DNA from: Sciurus carolinensis | Taxonomy: Eukaryota > Chordata > Mammalia > Rodentia > Sciuridae | DNA length: 64,000 nucleotides | Assembly: GCF_902686445.1 (NCBI RefSeq) | Contig: NW_025920106.1 | Coordinates: forward strand, 2,542,001 to 2,606,000 | Direction of reading: 5' to 3' | Shown here: piece after piece, positions 39,290 through 49,550 of the stretch | Layout: each line of letters opens with the position of its first letter | Position numbering within the stretch: the stretch's first letter is position 1 | Made by a program: the position numbers and the translations under genes | Notes under the pieces: generated by a model | The model's input: the letters and a program-made list of their open reading frames with translations, nothing else | Database searches by the model: none | Told to the model about the DNA's origin: nothing

Positions 39290-39720
39290 ACAAAAAGCTT
39301 GACTAACATAATTAAATCTAAAAGAGGCAATTTCCAAGTCAGTTCCAGCAGAGAGTGTGGCCCTCTGGTGCCCTCCAGTCCCAAGCCAGCAGATGACCTG
39401 AGAGTCATAGAGAAAGACTTTCATCTTTGCTGTGTGGACTGCTGGAGCTCCCACTGGGCCTGCCCACTGGTTTGCCCAGGGTGTGAAACATGAAGGACTA
39501 GCAAGCCTCTCCCCCTGTGTTGATGCTCTGATGGCAGCATTGACAAGCCCAGCACTTCTGGGCTGCCAAGTCTCCTGGTCCAGTTCTGCCCATCCTAACC
39601 AGAGTTGGTGCTGATAAATGGCACCTTTGGATGGCAGGTCATGGCATGGTGAGAAGAATGGCACTGACCAAATACATGGAGGCCACTTGGGGCTTTGAGG
39701 GCCCAAGAAGGCAAGTAAAT
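39290..39720 (+). pseudogene. Possible processed pseudogene with LIM-domain-like residues
   Basis: GC-richer than its surroundings. One frame reads ECGPLVPSSPKPADDLRVIE then DFHLCCVDC and VCPGCET before a stop at 39491-39493. Spacing of His and Cys resembles the second zinc site of a LIM domain. No introns, start or poly-A could be recognised, and the parent gene is not identified. It could equally be chance. Confidence 0.3.
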
Positions 39721-40754
39721 GTTGTAAAATTTGACCAATCAGTATAGGTTAGGAGCCTCTACATTGCTCTGCATGAGCTCCAGGAGACATATTGTCCTGA
39801 CAAGGCAAACAAAGAACCATTCTGGAAAGTGAGTGAGGCACTGAAGTTGGATGGGTGGAAGGGTAAGAACCAAGCAGTTGTTTGGTCTACCAAAGAGAGA
39901 AACTGTTGGAAAATGCCCACCACCTTCAGAAAGACTTACTGCCTGATTATAAAGACCTGTGTATGTAATATGAAAAAGCTGCTCTGGAAGTGACTTTGAA
40001 ATGGAGTTGTTAAACCACCTCTAGTAGTGAAACATGCCCATGTTCATTCAGAGGGTTATATTATAACCATTGTTTTGAGTGTGCTTTTTTCTCCTCACTA
40101 CTCTACATATAGTTGACAATGTCACATACTTTTTCTGAAATATCTGGACTTTCTAGATGTTTTAAAGTGCTTGATATATGTTAAAAGTAAAAGTGGCAAA
40201 TTACAGCATATTTTGTAATATTTTCATTTAAATATCTTTAAAATTTTTTCAGGGGGGCAATACCCAGCCCCCTATTGAGTAATAAACACTGTGTCCTGGT
40301 TTTCTGGATCACCATATCAGTGTGCATACAATGAGGCAAGAGTAACCATTGTACATATGTCTAAGGGTTTCATTTTATTTTGCTGTGTATTTAGTGTTCA
40401 TAAAAGACAAATGATTCCTAATCTTTGTTTAGTTTTTCTACATGTTGAGAGGCTTTCAAGAGATTGACGGTTTATGACTAAAATATAAGCTGGTAAACAA
40501 AGTTTGTGTTAAAATTCCTAGGAGAGATTGTCTTCTAAAAAATTGAGCATTATAGCACACTGCATTGATGAAGGGCCAGAATGCTCATATTTTGAAGAAA
40601 TTTTCAAATTATAACTATTGTTAAATGTGTGCAGTTTATTCAAGACTGTCAGGTATATAGTGGACAAATTGAGTCCTTCATTGAAACATACAGTCTACCT
40701 AGATGTTTAGAAATCCTCAGTGTATGCTAAATGTAGAAGTAGTACAATATTACT
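39721..40754. other. Non-coding stretch
   Basis: No gene or repeat recognised. Confidence 0.4.
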
Positions 40755-41060
40755 TCAAAAGTTTGAATGATCTCTCTGATATGTGGATGCAAACACACAA
40801 TAAGGTGGGGAAGGAAAGAACAGAAGTTTATTGGATTAGACAAAGGAGAATAAAGGAAAGGGAGAAAAAATGAAAATAAGATAGAATGAATCAGACATAA
40901 ATTTCTTATGTTGATATATGAATACACAACCAGTGTAACTCCACATTGTGTACAACCACAGAATGGGAATTTATATTCTATGTATGTAAAATATGTTAAA
41001 ATACATTCTGCTGTCATGTATATGTAAAAAAGCACAAATAAAATTTTAAAATAGAAAAAT
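40755..41060 (+). mobile_element. L1 copy G, 3' UTR fragment of the older subfamily
   Basis: TCTCTGATATGTGGATGC, GTGTACAACCACAGAATGG and CTGTCATGTATATG correspond to the 3' UTR of copy D (26790-27095), ending in an A-rich tail. Confidence 0.75.
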
Positions 41061-41207
41061 AACAAATCTAAAAGAAATGCAACTGTATGTAATCTACAGG
41101 GACCTCTAAATATAAGGAAACAAGTAGAATGAAAACAAAAGAATGTAAGCATATAACATGCAAAAATAGCCAAAAGAAAGATAGCATGGTCAAATTTTGA
41201 GATGGAA

Positions 41208-41539
41208 AACTGTAAGGGTAAAGGTGAGCAGATTGAGAGGGAAGCACACAGGACAGCTTACAGCATGAAATGGCTCCCATGTGGGAAAGCCAGTTTTCTT
41301 TTATTAACTACTCCAGGGTTATATCAGGTTACAATAGTGCAGTTAGCTTTGCATATATGCAGATCATATAAATTATTTGCTTCTCAGATCCACTAGTACC
41401 AAATGTTTTTATACTGAATAGAGTGAGAAGTTGAAGAATGTTCCTATGTCAGGAAAACAGAAGGCCTTTATTACCCTAGGAATGTGCTCACTCAAATGTT
41501 TTTGCTCCTCTGTACTTTTCTGTGGCCTGAAGCTCTACA
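41208..41539 (-). repeat. 3' LTR of the class II provirus
   Basis: Read on the minus strand it starts TGTAGAGCTTCAGG right after the purine tract at 41541-41557. It has AATAAA signals near 41470 and 41300 and ends about 41208. From about 41400 leftward it parallels the block at 48693-48897 (CATGAAATGGCTCCCA, GTTATATCAGGTTACA). Confidence 0.75.
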
Positions 41540-41540
41540 A

Positions 41541-41557
41541 CTCCCCTTTTTTGTTTT
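41541..41557 (-). other. Polypurine tract of the provirus
   Basis: Reads AAAACAAAAAAGGGGAG on the minus strand immediately before the LTR, the position used to prime plus-strand DNA synthesis in retroviruses. Confidence 0.7.
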
Positions 41558-41559
41558 GT

Positions 41560-41900
41560 ATGGCCTTCTAAATAGACATGATTTGTCTTTTGTTGAAGGA
41601 TGGTGGAGGGAGAAGGTAAGGCAGACAATGGCAAAAGCAAGAACAGCAAAATAAGGCAATTACCAGTAAACATCCTCCAATGAAAAGTTGTTCAATCCAT
41701 GTAAAATTTGGGATTAATGAGGTTAACCACTCTAATAAATCTCAGCCTCCATCATCTTGCTGCACCTTCTTTACAATGTCTTTAAAATTATCCTATTTTT
41801 TATGAATGGGGTAATCATTATGAGTTAAATTGAAAGAACACATTATTAAATTAATGGCATCCCTTATGATATAACAATAGCAAATGATCAATAGAAACTC
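41560..41900 (-). pseudogene. env transmembrane-end remnant
   Basis: One minus-strand frame gives a tryptophan-rich segment, a hydrophobic membrane span (about 20 residues near 41630-41690, LFIGGCLLVIALFCC) and a short tail with a stop, just before the polypurine tract. The position and layout fit the end of a retroviral envelope protein; the upstream part is separated by L1 insertions. Not functional. Confidence 0.6.
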
Positions 41901-41904
41901 TATT

Positions 41905-43715
41905 ATCAAGAATACCCATTCACAATAGTCTCAAAAAAATAAAATACTTGGGAATCAATCTCACAAAAGAGGTGAAAGACCTCCACAATGAAAACTAAAG
42001 AACACTAAAGAAAGAAATTAAAGAAAACCTTAGAAGATGCAAAGATCTCCCATGTTCTTGGGTAGGCAGAATTAATATTGTCAAAATGGCCATACTACCA
42101 AAAGTGCTATACAAATTCAATGAAATTCCAATTAAAATTGCAATGACATACCTTACAGAAATAGAGCAAACAATTATGAAATTCATCTGGAAGAATAAGA
42201 AACCCTGAATAGCTAAAGCAATCCTTAGCAGAGAAAGCAAAGCAGGGGGTATTGCAATACCAGATCTTCAACTCTACTACAAAGCAATAGTAACAAAACC
42301 GGCATAGCATTGGTACCAACATAGTCAGGTACATTAATGGTACAGAATAGAGGACATGGACACAAACCCAAATAAGTACAATTTTCTCATACTAGAAAAA
42401 AGGGACCAAAAATATGCAATGGAGAAAAGATAGCCTCTTCAACAAATGGTGCTGGGAGAATTGGAAATCCATATGCAGCAGAATGAAACTAAACCCATAT
42501 CTCCCACCATGCATGAAACTAAATTCAAAATGTATTAAGGACCTTAGAATCAGACCAGAGACCTGCAGATTATAAAAGAAAAAGTAGGTTCAGATCTTCA
42601 ACATGTCAGCTTAGGACCAGACTTTCTCAACAGGACTCCCATAGCAAAAGAAATAAAAGCAAGAATCAATAACTGGGATAGATTCAAACTGGGATAGATT
42701 CCTCTCAGCAAAGGAAACTATAAGCAATGCAAAGAAAGAGCCTACAGAGTGGGAGAAAATCTTTGCCACTCATTCTTCAGATAGAGCAATAATCTCCAGA
42801 ATGTATAAAGAACTCAAAAAACTCTACAAGAATGCAAATAATCCAAACGACAAATGGGCTAAGGAAATGAGCAGACATTTCACAGAAGAAGATCTACAAG
42901 CAATCAACAAACATATGGAAAAATGTTCAACATCTCTAGTAATAAGAGAAATGCAAATCAAAACCACCCTAAGATTCCATCTCATCCCAATTAGAATGGC
43001 GATTAACAAGAATACAAGCAACAACAGGTGTTGGTGAGGATGTGTGGAGAAAGGTACACTCATACTTTGCTGGTGGGGCTGCAAATTAGTGCAGCCACTC
43101 TGGAAAGCAGTGTGGAGATTCCTCATAAAGCTTGGAATGGAACCACCATTTGACACAGCTATCTCACTCCTTGGCCTATATCCAAAGGACTTAAAATCAG
43201 CATACTACAGTGATACAGTCATATCAATGTTCATAGCTGCTCAATTTACAATAGCGAGATTGTGGAACCAACCTAGATGTCCTTCAATTGATAAATGGAT
43301 AAAGAAACTGTGGTATATATACACAACGGAATATTACTCAGTCATAAAGAATGATAAAATTATGGCATTTGCAGGCAAATGGATAAAATTGGAGAATATC
43401 ATGCTAAGTGAGATAAGCCAATCTCAAAAAACCAAAGGATGAATGATATTGCTAATAAGTGGATGATGACACATAATGGGGGGTTGGAGAAGTTAGTGTT
43501 AGGGTTAGAGTTACTGTTAGAAAGGGTGGCAAGAATGGAGGAAGGAAGGACTGTATAGAAAGAAAAGAAGGTTGGGAAGGGTGGGGGGAAGGAAAAAATG
43601 GCAGAATGAATCAAACAACATTACCCTACGTAAATTCATAATTACACAAATGTTATGTCTTTACGCCATGTACAAACAGAATGAACATGTATCCTATTTG
43701 TTTACAATAAAAAAA
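41905..43715 (+). mobile_element. L1 copy H, 5'-truncated
   Basis: Begins inside the ORF2 RT (CATTCACAATAGTCTC, then [14 protein letters not shown]) and runs to a 3' UTR with telomere-like GTTAGGGTTAG (about 43495-43520) and an A-rich end at 43706-43715. A 20-base local duplication of TGGGATAGATTC near 42676-42702 and several stops break the frame. It interrupts the env region of the provirus. Confidence 0.9.
42801..43442 (+). pseudogene. L1 ORF2 C-terminal remnant, copy H
   Basis: Two open pieces in one frame (42801-43037 and 43044-43442) separated by a single stop after the SNNRCW residues. They cover the end of ORF2 with the cysteine region and the WNQPRCPS and KNDKIMAFAGKW residues. Too short and without an RT, so inert. 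Confidence 0.85.
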
Positions 43716-43785
43716 TCATATTGTATCCTGTATATATAATTATTATCTATCAAATTAAAATAAAATTTTACAAGAAAAAAAAAAG
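43716..43785. other. Short AT-rich segment between two L1 insertions
   Basis: About 70 bases that are not L1. Probably provirus sequence left between the two insertions, but too short to assign. Confidence 0.4.
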
Positions 43786-44933
43786 TAGGTCCAAATCTTC
43801 AACTTGTGTGCTTAGGATTAGACTTCTTTAACAGAACTACCATAGCACAAGAAATAAAAGCAAGAATCAATAACTGGAATAGATTCAAACTAAAAAGCTT
43901 TCTCTCAGCAAAGGAAACTATCAGCAATGTGAAGAGAGAGCCTACAGAGTGGGAGAAAATCTTTGCCACTCATACTTCAGATAGAGCACTAATTTCCAGA
44001 ATATGTAAAGAACTCAAAAAACTCTACACAAAGAATACAAATAATCCAATCAACATATTGGCTAAGGAAATGAACAGAGACTTCACACAAGAAGATCTAC
44101 AAGCAATCAACAGACATATGAAAAAATGTTCAACATCTCTAGTAATAAGAGAAATGAAAATCAAAACTACCCTAAGATTCCATCTCACCCCAATTTGAAT
44201 GGTGATTATCAAGAATACAAGCAACAGTACATGTTGGTGAGGATGTGGGGAGAAAGGTACACTCATACATTGCTGGGGGGATTGCAAATTAGTGCAGCCA
44301 CTCTGGAAAGCAGTATGGAGATTCCTCATAAAGCTTGGAATGGAACCACCATTTGACCCAGCTATCCCACTCCTTGGCCTATATCCAAAGGACTTAAAAT
44401 CAGCATACTACAGAGATATAGCCACATCAATGTTCATTGATTCTCAATTCACCACAGTCAGATAGTGGAGCCAAACTGGATGTCCTTCAATTGATGAATG
44501 GATAAAGAAACTGTGGTATACATATATGATGGAATATTACTCAGTCATAAAGAATAATAAAATTATGGCATTTGCAGGCAAATGGATGAAATTGGAGAAT
44601 ATCATGCTAATTGAGATAAGTCAATCTCAAAAAACCAAAGAACAAATGATGTCACTGATAAGTGGATGATGACATATAATGGGGGGTGGGAGGGGTTAGC
44701 ATTAGGGTTAGTGTTAGGTTTAGGGTTAGGGTTAAGGAAGCAAGAATGGAAGAAGGAAGGACTGTATAGTGGGATAAGAGGGGTCAAAAGGGTGGGGGGT
44801 AAGGTAAAAATAACAGAATGAATCAAACAACATTACCCTGTGTAAATTTATGATTACACAAATGGCATGCCTTTACTTCATGTACAAACAGAAAAACAAC
44901 ATGTATCCCAATTGTTAACAATTTAAAAAAAAA
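43786..44933 (+). mobile_element. L1 copy I, 5'-truncated
   Basis: Begins in late ORF2 (FFNRTTIAQEIKARINNW) and ends with a 3' UTR carrying telomere-like repeats at about 44700-44735 and an A-rich tail at 44924-44933. Frames are broken near 44195-44260. It is closely related to copy H but starts at a different element position, so it is a separate insertion. Confidence 0.9.
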
Positions 44934-44978
44934 GAATAACTTGATGGATACAAATTTTGGAAGAATTAACAATTTCCA

Positions 44979-45230
44979 CTAAGCAGACCTAAATATTATA
45001 ATGAATTCAAGAAGCCAAAGTGAAACAGTTTTCTGTACAGTGGCATCACCAACCAAGATACAACAGAGAAATAACACAATCATAGCCATGGTAGTTGTGG
45101 AATTTTGGGTAAATTTTGCAAACAGAACTGTAACCAAATTTTCTGGTGTACATTCTAAACACATATGGGCTAACAATTGTTTGGGCAGATGTTTTAAACT
45201 TTTTATATTCCCTCAAGTCACAAGATGATT
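44979..45230 (-). pseudogene. Possible env leader remnant
   Basis: A minus-strand open frame includes a hydrophobic run (MAMIVLFLCCILVG) like a signal peptide, located between integrase and the L1 insertions, where env would start. Identification is from position and the hydrophobic run only. Confidence 0.4.
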
Positions 45231-45599
45231 AGAAGTCTGGAGGCTCCTTGGGTTTCTTGTTCTTATTGAAGTTTCCTTTTTGAATCAGGATCCTCTTCAT
45301 CCAGGATCAAATAAAAATTGAGAATCAGATTGTTAAGTCCTTGATGTCCACTCATGATGATTGACAGGACTCAAACACCTGGTATGAATCCAGGCAGAAT
45401 GTGTAGAAATAAGAACAGCAGCATATCCTTTCCCCCATGTAATCAAAGGTACAAGGGGGCAGAACTCAATAGTTTATATATATCTTTGGTATCGGTTCCT
45501 TAGGGGGAAAAATATCTGTCCAAGGCACAGGACAAATGATGTGTACTATCTTCATACTGTACATTAAGAGCATTCATTTTGAACCAGGTAATATTGAAA

Positions 45600-45990
45600 G
45601 CATTTTTAACATTGGTGAGGTTAAGTCCCTATTTTTTGTTTGTTTGTTTGTTTTAAAAGGCACATTTTAAGTATACAGTGTGTATATTCAACTAAGACCT
45701 CTCTGGTAGGATTGTGGGGAATTCCATGCATTAGAATTTTATTCCACTGATTACAAAATGCAGCAAAGGCACTAAAAGTATAATCAGGGGCATTGTCAGT
45801 TTTTAAATGATGAGATGTATCCATGTTGCAATGCAGAACAACAAAGGAGAGAGACAGACTGAGGGCTTCTCTGAATGATGTGCACTGGCCCATATAAGGC
45901 CTGAGGGTGTATCTAAGAAACATGTGAGAAAGAATGAAGGTGGAAGGAAGGAAAATGAGTTATATTCATCTGCCAAAGGGCATTAGAATG
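45600..45990 (-). pseudogene. Retroviral integrase core remnant
   Basis: Integrase joins proviral DNA to the host chromosome. The minus strand shows the second catalytic aspartate context LKTDNAPDYT (45775-45810) followed by FAAFCNQWN and HGIPHNP, the usual continuation of the DDE core. A plausible first-aspartate region lies just upstream with one stop and an Asn at the expected position (QMNITH). Frames change at about 45925. Non-functional. Confidence 0.75.
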
Positions 45991-46109
45991 TAAACCTCAA
46001 GGGCTTACAGTTTCCCAAGTAGGTGAACAAAATGGTGTACAATGAGAGCAATTATTAATGATTAAATAGGTCTGTTGAGAGGAAACTGAAAATATTTTTG
46101 TTAAAAAGT

Positions 46110-46440
46110 GAGCATTTTGGTGAAAGAAATTTTGCAACTCCACAGCATGTAAAAAGAGAGAAATAGAAGAATACAGTCTTTTAGATCTGTTACATATAAG
46201 GAAAAATCCTGAGGAATTAGATTAGGGTGAGGCAATCCACATTGAAGTGAACCCCAAAGGTTGTATAATTTCTCTTAAATCTTGTAATAATTTTTATTTT
46301 CCTGATTTATTTCTTTATGATAAAAATGGGCATATTCCATGGACTGGTAGAAGGTTCACTATGTCAAACTTTACCTACTGTTGAATAAGGGCCTAGGCAG
46401 CTGCCACCTTTTCCTTAAATAATGGCCATTGTTTTATGCA
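46110..46440 (-). pseudogene. Reverse transcriptase N-terminal remnant of the provirus
   Basis: Minus-strand text such as KSGK and LLQDLREI (46255-46325) is typical of the retroviral RT fingers. Several stops interrupt it, and the YxDD palm is absent before integrase begins, so an internal deletion has removed the catalytic core. Confidence 0.65.
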
Positions 46441-46799
46441 GACAGGAGTGGTGACATTTCATTTTAATGGCAAGGTGGTCAGAACTACAGAGGCCCCTAC
46501 AAAAAAGGCAATTCAACAAACATTTTTAACTTGTGTAAGATGTCTCTACCCCATACAGGACAGGGAACTGCACAATGTTCTGTTGTATGTGAGTAATAAT
46601 GTGCTGTGGGTTGGAAAGGGCAGAACATCACAACCATAGACAGCTTTTAGACACCTCTTCATTATTGTCTATGCCCCAGCTGGGATGGCACTGTGTAAGG
46701 ACCTTGCACAAGGTCATATTGAGAGGAGTATAACTGTACCATAAGTACTGGTGTCCAGTAACCCTGTGAATAGTTGCTCACTTAAACACAAGGTTAACT

Positions 46800-47270
46800 T
46801 TTGTGCATTTTCAGTAATAGGTAAGCATGTTCCAATGACAGTAGAACCAAATCTGCATTTTCTCTTTTATTTTGGGGTTGTTGGGCAGTAATATAAGGAA
46901 TCACAGTTAACTGAGTGATGGAGGATCTTTTGGAGAGATTTAAGGGCATATGCGACCAAACCTGAATGTATAGTATAACAGTATTATCAGAATAAATAAT
47001 CCAGTAATTATAAATGTTCTTTCTTTAATAGTGTGGGAGCAGAGCAAAATTAATCCAAAGGTATCTTTGGGTAGAGGTCCTTGAATTTGGGTAGCAGTTT
47101 TACAAACTTCCCCAGGAAGACATATTTGAGCATCCTCAGTAGTAATCAAATCTATCCCAAAAATCCCCCTAGTGACATGAAAGGATTTGTGGATGGAGCT
47201 TCTGTTTGAATGAGAAACATTTGTTAAGGAGACATATGCATCTGCAGGTAAAAAGTGTTCCCTGTCCTTT
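46800..47270 (-). pseudogene. dUTPase-like (pro region) remnant
   Basis: A 69-codon open frame (47149-46940) includes GPLPKDTFGLIL, which matches the conserved third-motif region of trimeric dUTPases carried between gag and pro in betaretroviruses. Frame changes occur before and after it. The enzyme would have cleaved dUTP; this copy cannot be active. Confidence 0.65.
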
Positions 47271-47399
47271 CATCCTGGGTTGGGGGAGACCCATAATTAG
47301 GTTTCCTGACATGTCTGTTTTAGATATGTATTGATTAGTCCAATAAAATCCTTTATGAAAGATTGACATTTTTGATTGGACCACTTTTGTGTCCCTTTT

Positions 47400-48640
47400 T
47401 TTCTCTTATGAATCTTTTGAAGATGGCTATGTTTTTTACAATTGTAGCAAAGTTTTCCTTGGGGATTTTAAAGCAGTGGCCAGTAAAGTCACTTGATGAG
47501 CTTCAGTTTCAATATTCTGACATGCCTTTATTAAATCAGAAAGCTTAGTAGCCACTTTAAAGAGATTTTACCACTTCTTTTCAATCTTGGTTGACATTTC
47601 TGTAAGTTAATTGTGTGGTCAGAATATTGGCCAACTCCAAATTCTGTATTTGTCTTTTGAAAACTTTAATCAATCATTTAACAAAATTAATAAAAGGCTC
47701 CTCTGAGTCTTGCTGAATTACAAAAAAGGACTTGGAAGGATCCTGAGTGTCTGGGATCCTTTCTCCATTCTTTACAACTAAGGTTCTAATTTGGGCAATG
47801 GTGGCTGCAGGCAATTGAGTTTGTTGTTACAATGTCCCTCTTTGTCCCATGACAAATGAGTCATCATAATAAATACTAACATTTTCCTGAGCATTATCCT
47901 AAGCTTGAACATGGGATAAATCAGAGTATTCTTGTAAAAACACTGTATTTTGGGCAGGAGAAGTAACCATCTTCACCAATTCTTTCCAATCACTGGGAAC
48001 CAAGGCACAACACATTCCCAGCCCCTGTATCATATTGAGCAGAAAATTACAATTAATTCCACTTCCCAACACCATCATTCTTAATTATTTAAACACAGCA
48101 AAAAGCAATTGTTCATATTCTGGCTATTTAGCATTATTTAATCTAATGGAACAGACAGTCAATGTATGAGTTTCTCCCTCAGCAGCTGCCTGCCTGAGAC
48201 ATTCAGAAAATTGAGGCCAGACTGGGGGAGGATAAGGAGGAGCAAGAGGAGCAGGAGGGAAATATTCAGTCATAGAGACTACAAGAGATGTTGGCAGCAC
48301 TGTCAAGACTATTTTTGAGATATTGTCATGACACAAATACCAAGTTTGTAACACAGGTATAGGAGCCCACAGTGGCTCATGCAACTTTTTACCTGTATTT
48401 TTCCAATTTTTGGTCTTAAGGATCCACTTTCCAAATGTGGAAAGAACAGGAAGAATCTATTTCAGAGGGCAAAGTGGCAAAATCAGCATCACTTACAGTA
48501 TGTTTAGCCTTACAAAGCAAATAAGGAAGTTCACTCCAATGATGACATTGAGGGTCAGACAAGGAATTTCCCATAGCGTACCAGTGGGATCTGTACCAGT
48601 CGATAAAAGATGCATGTCAAAGCCTATTCCAGGTGGCAAG
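47400..48640 (-). pseudogene. gag remnant (matrix, capsid, nucleocapsid)
   Basis: Gag is the structural polyprotein of retroviruses. Minus strand, in order: an N-terminal region after the primer site; a proline-rich segment (PPAPLAPPYPPPVW near 48220-48260); a capsid region with a major-homology-like motif QQDSEEPFINFVK (47676-47722); and a zinc-knuckle-like CYNCKKHSHLQKIH (about 47408-47449) in which the last cysteine is histidine. There are numerous stops and frame changes. Confidence 0.7.
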
Positions 48641-48671
48641 CTTCTCCTTCTCCCATCAACTCCTTCAGAAG

Positions 48672-48692
48672 CGTTCCTGTTTAGGGAATGAG
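48672..48692 (-). other. Possible degenerate tRNA primer-binding site
   Basis: Right after the 5' LTR end the minus strand reads CCTAAACAGGAAC, similar in layout to a tRNA-Lys type site. Weak because it is degenerate. Confidence 0.35.
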
Positions 48693-48897
48693 CTGCAAGG
48701 GTAAAGGTAAGCAAATAAAGAGGAAAGCACACAGGATGACATATAGCATGAAATGGCTCCCACATGGGAGAGTCAGTTTTGTTTTATTAGCTACTCCAGA
48801 GTTATATCAGGTTACATTAGTGCAGTTAGATTTACACGTGTAGATCATATAACTTGTTTGCTTCTCACAGTCCACATTTTATCTGTACCAAATATGC
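48693..48897 (-). repeat. 5' LTR (truncated) of the class II provirus
   Basis: About 205 bases parallel to 41208-41410 on the same strand, including CATGAAATGGCTCCCA and GTTATATCAGGTTACA. The outer end (the upstream part of U3) is missing compared with the 3' LTR; similarity stops near 48897, about 130 bases from the KRAB-A exon. Confidence 0.75.
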
Positions 48898-48935
48898 CCT
48901 TTTTTTCTTGAAAACACAAATATGAAACTCATTCA

Positions 48936-49193
<258 letters not shown>

Positions 49194-49218
49194 TCATTCA
49201 GTGTTTGAAATGAGTTAG

Positions 49219-49237
49219 AAAGACCCTTATGTGGGTG
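49219..49237. repeat. Target-site duplication, 5' copy, of L1 J
   Basis: AAAGACCCTTATGTGGGTG, matched with two differences at 49381-49399. Confidence 0.8.
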
Positions 49238-49380
49238 GGGTAAAGGGAAAATAACAGAATAAGACAAACTTCATTTTCCTATCTACAATTACACAAATGG
49301 TGTGACTCTACTTTGTGTACAACCAGAGAAACAACAGTTGTACCCAATTTGTGTGCAATGAATCAAAATAAATTTTTAAA
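49238..49380 (+). mobile_element. L1 copy J, very short 3' UTR insertion
   Basis: 143 bases of L1 3' UTR only (ACACAAATGGTGTGACTC, GTACAACCAGAGAAACAAC) with an A-rich end, bounded by 19-base direct repeats. Extreme 5' truncation. It sits 88 bases from the KRAB-A exon, in its upstream intron. Confidence 0.85.
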
Positions 49381-49399
49381 AAAGACCCTCATGTAGGTG
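49381..49399. repeat. Target-site duplication, 3' copy, of L1 J
   Basis: AAAGACCCTCATGTAGGTG, partner of 49219-49237. Confidence 0.8.
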
Positions 49400-49550
49400 A
49401 TGACTTTATTAAAACATTTTTAAACAGAGATACTATTATCTACCTAAACTGTATATAGCTCTCATATTAGAAAGTTATGATGATAAGAATAGGAATCCTC
49501 CAATTTTAATTATATAACAATGAATCAGAGATTCATTAAAATGTAAAATC

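Larger units (their letters stand above)
41208..48897 (-). mobile_element. Class II (betaretrovirus-like) provirus, broken and invaded by two L1s
   Basis: Two related blocks in the same orientation (41208-41539 and 48693-48897) act as 3' and 5' LTRs on the minus strand. Between them, reading right to left, I recognise gag, a dUTPase/protease-like region, the start of RT, integrase, a probable env leader and an env transmembrane end. Then come a polypurine tract and the 3' LTR. L1 copies H and I sit between the env pieces. All reading frames are interrupted, and the catalytic RT region is missing between the RT start and integrase. LTR divergence is visible by eye, so the insertion is old. It lies in the presumed intron of the KRAB-ZNF gene, in the same orientation. 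Confidence 0.8.

Noticed and set aside
44697..44735. Telomere repeats suggesting a chromosome end or fusion point
   Set aside because: The tracts are short, imperfect and always at the same position in L1 3' UTRs, so they belong to the element.
48410..48765. Overlapping plus and minus open frames of about 90 codons at the provirus leader
   Set aside because: The minus frame fits the LTR-gag leader of the provirus; the plus frame is its complement.
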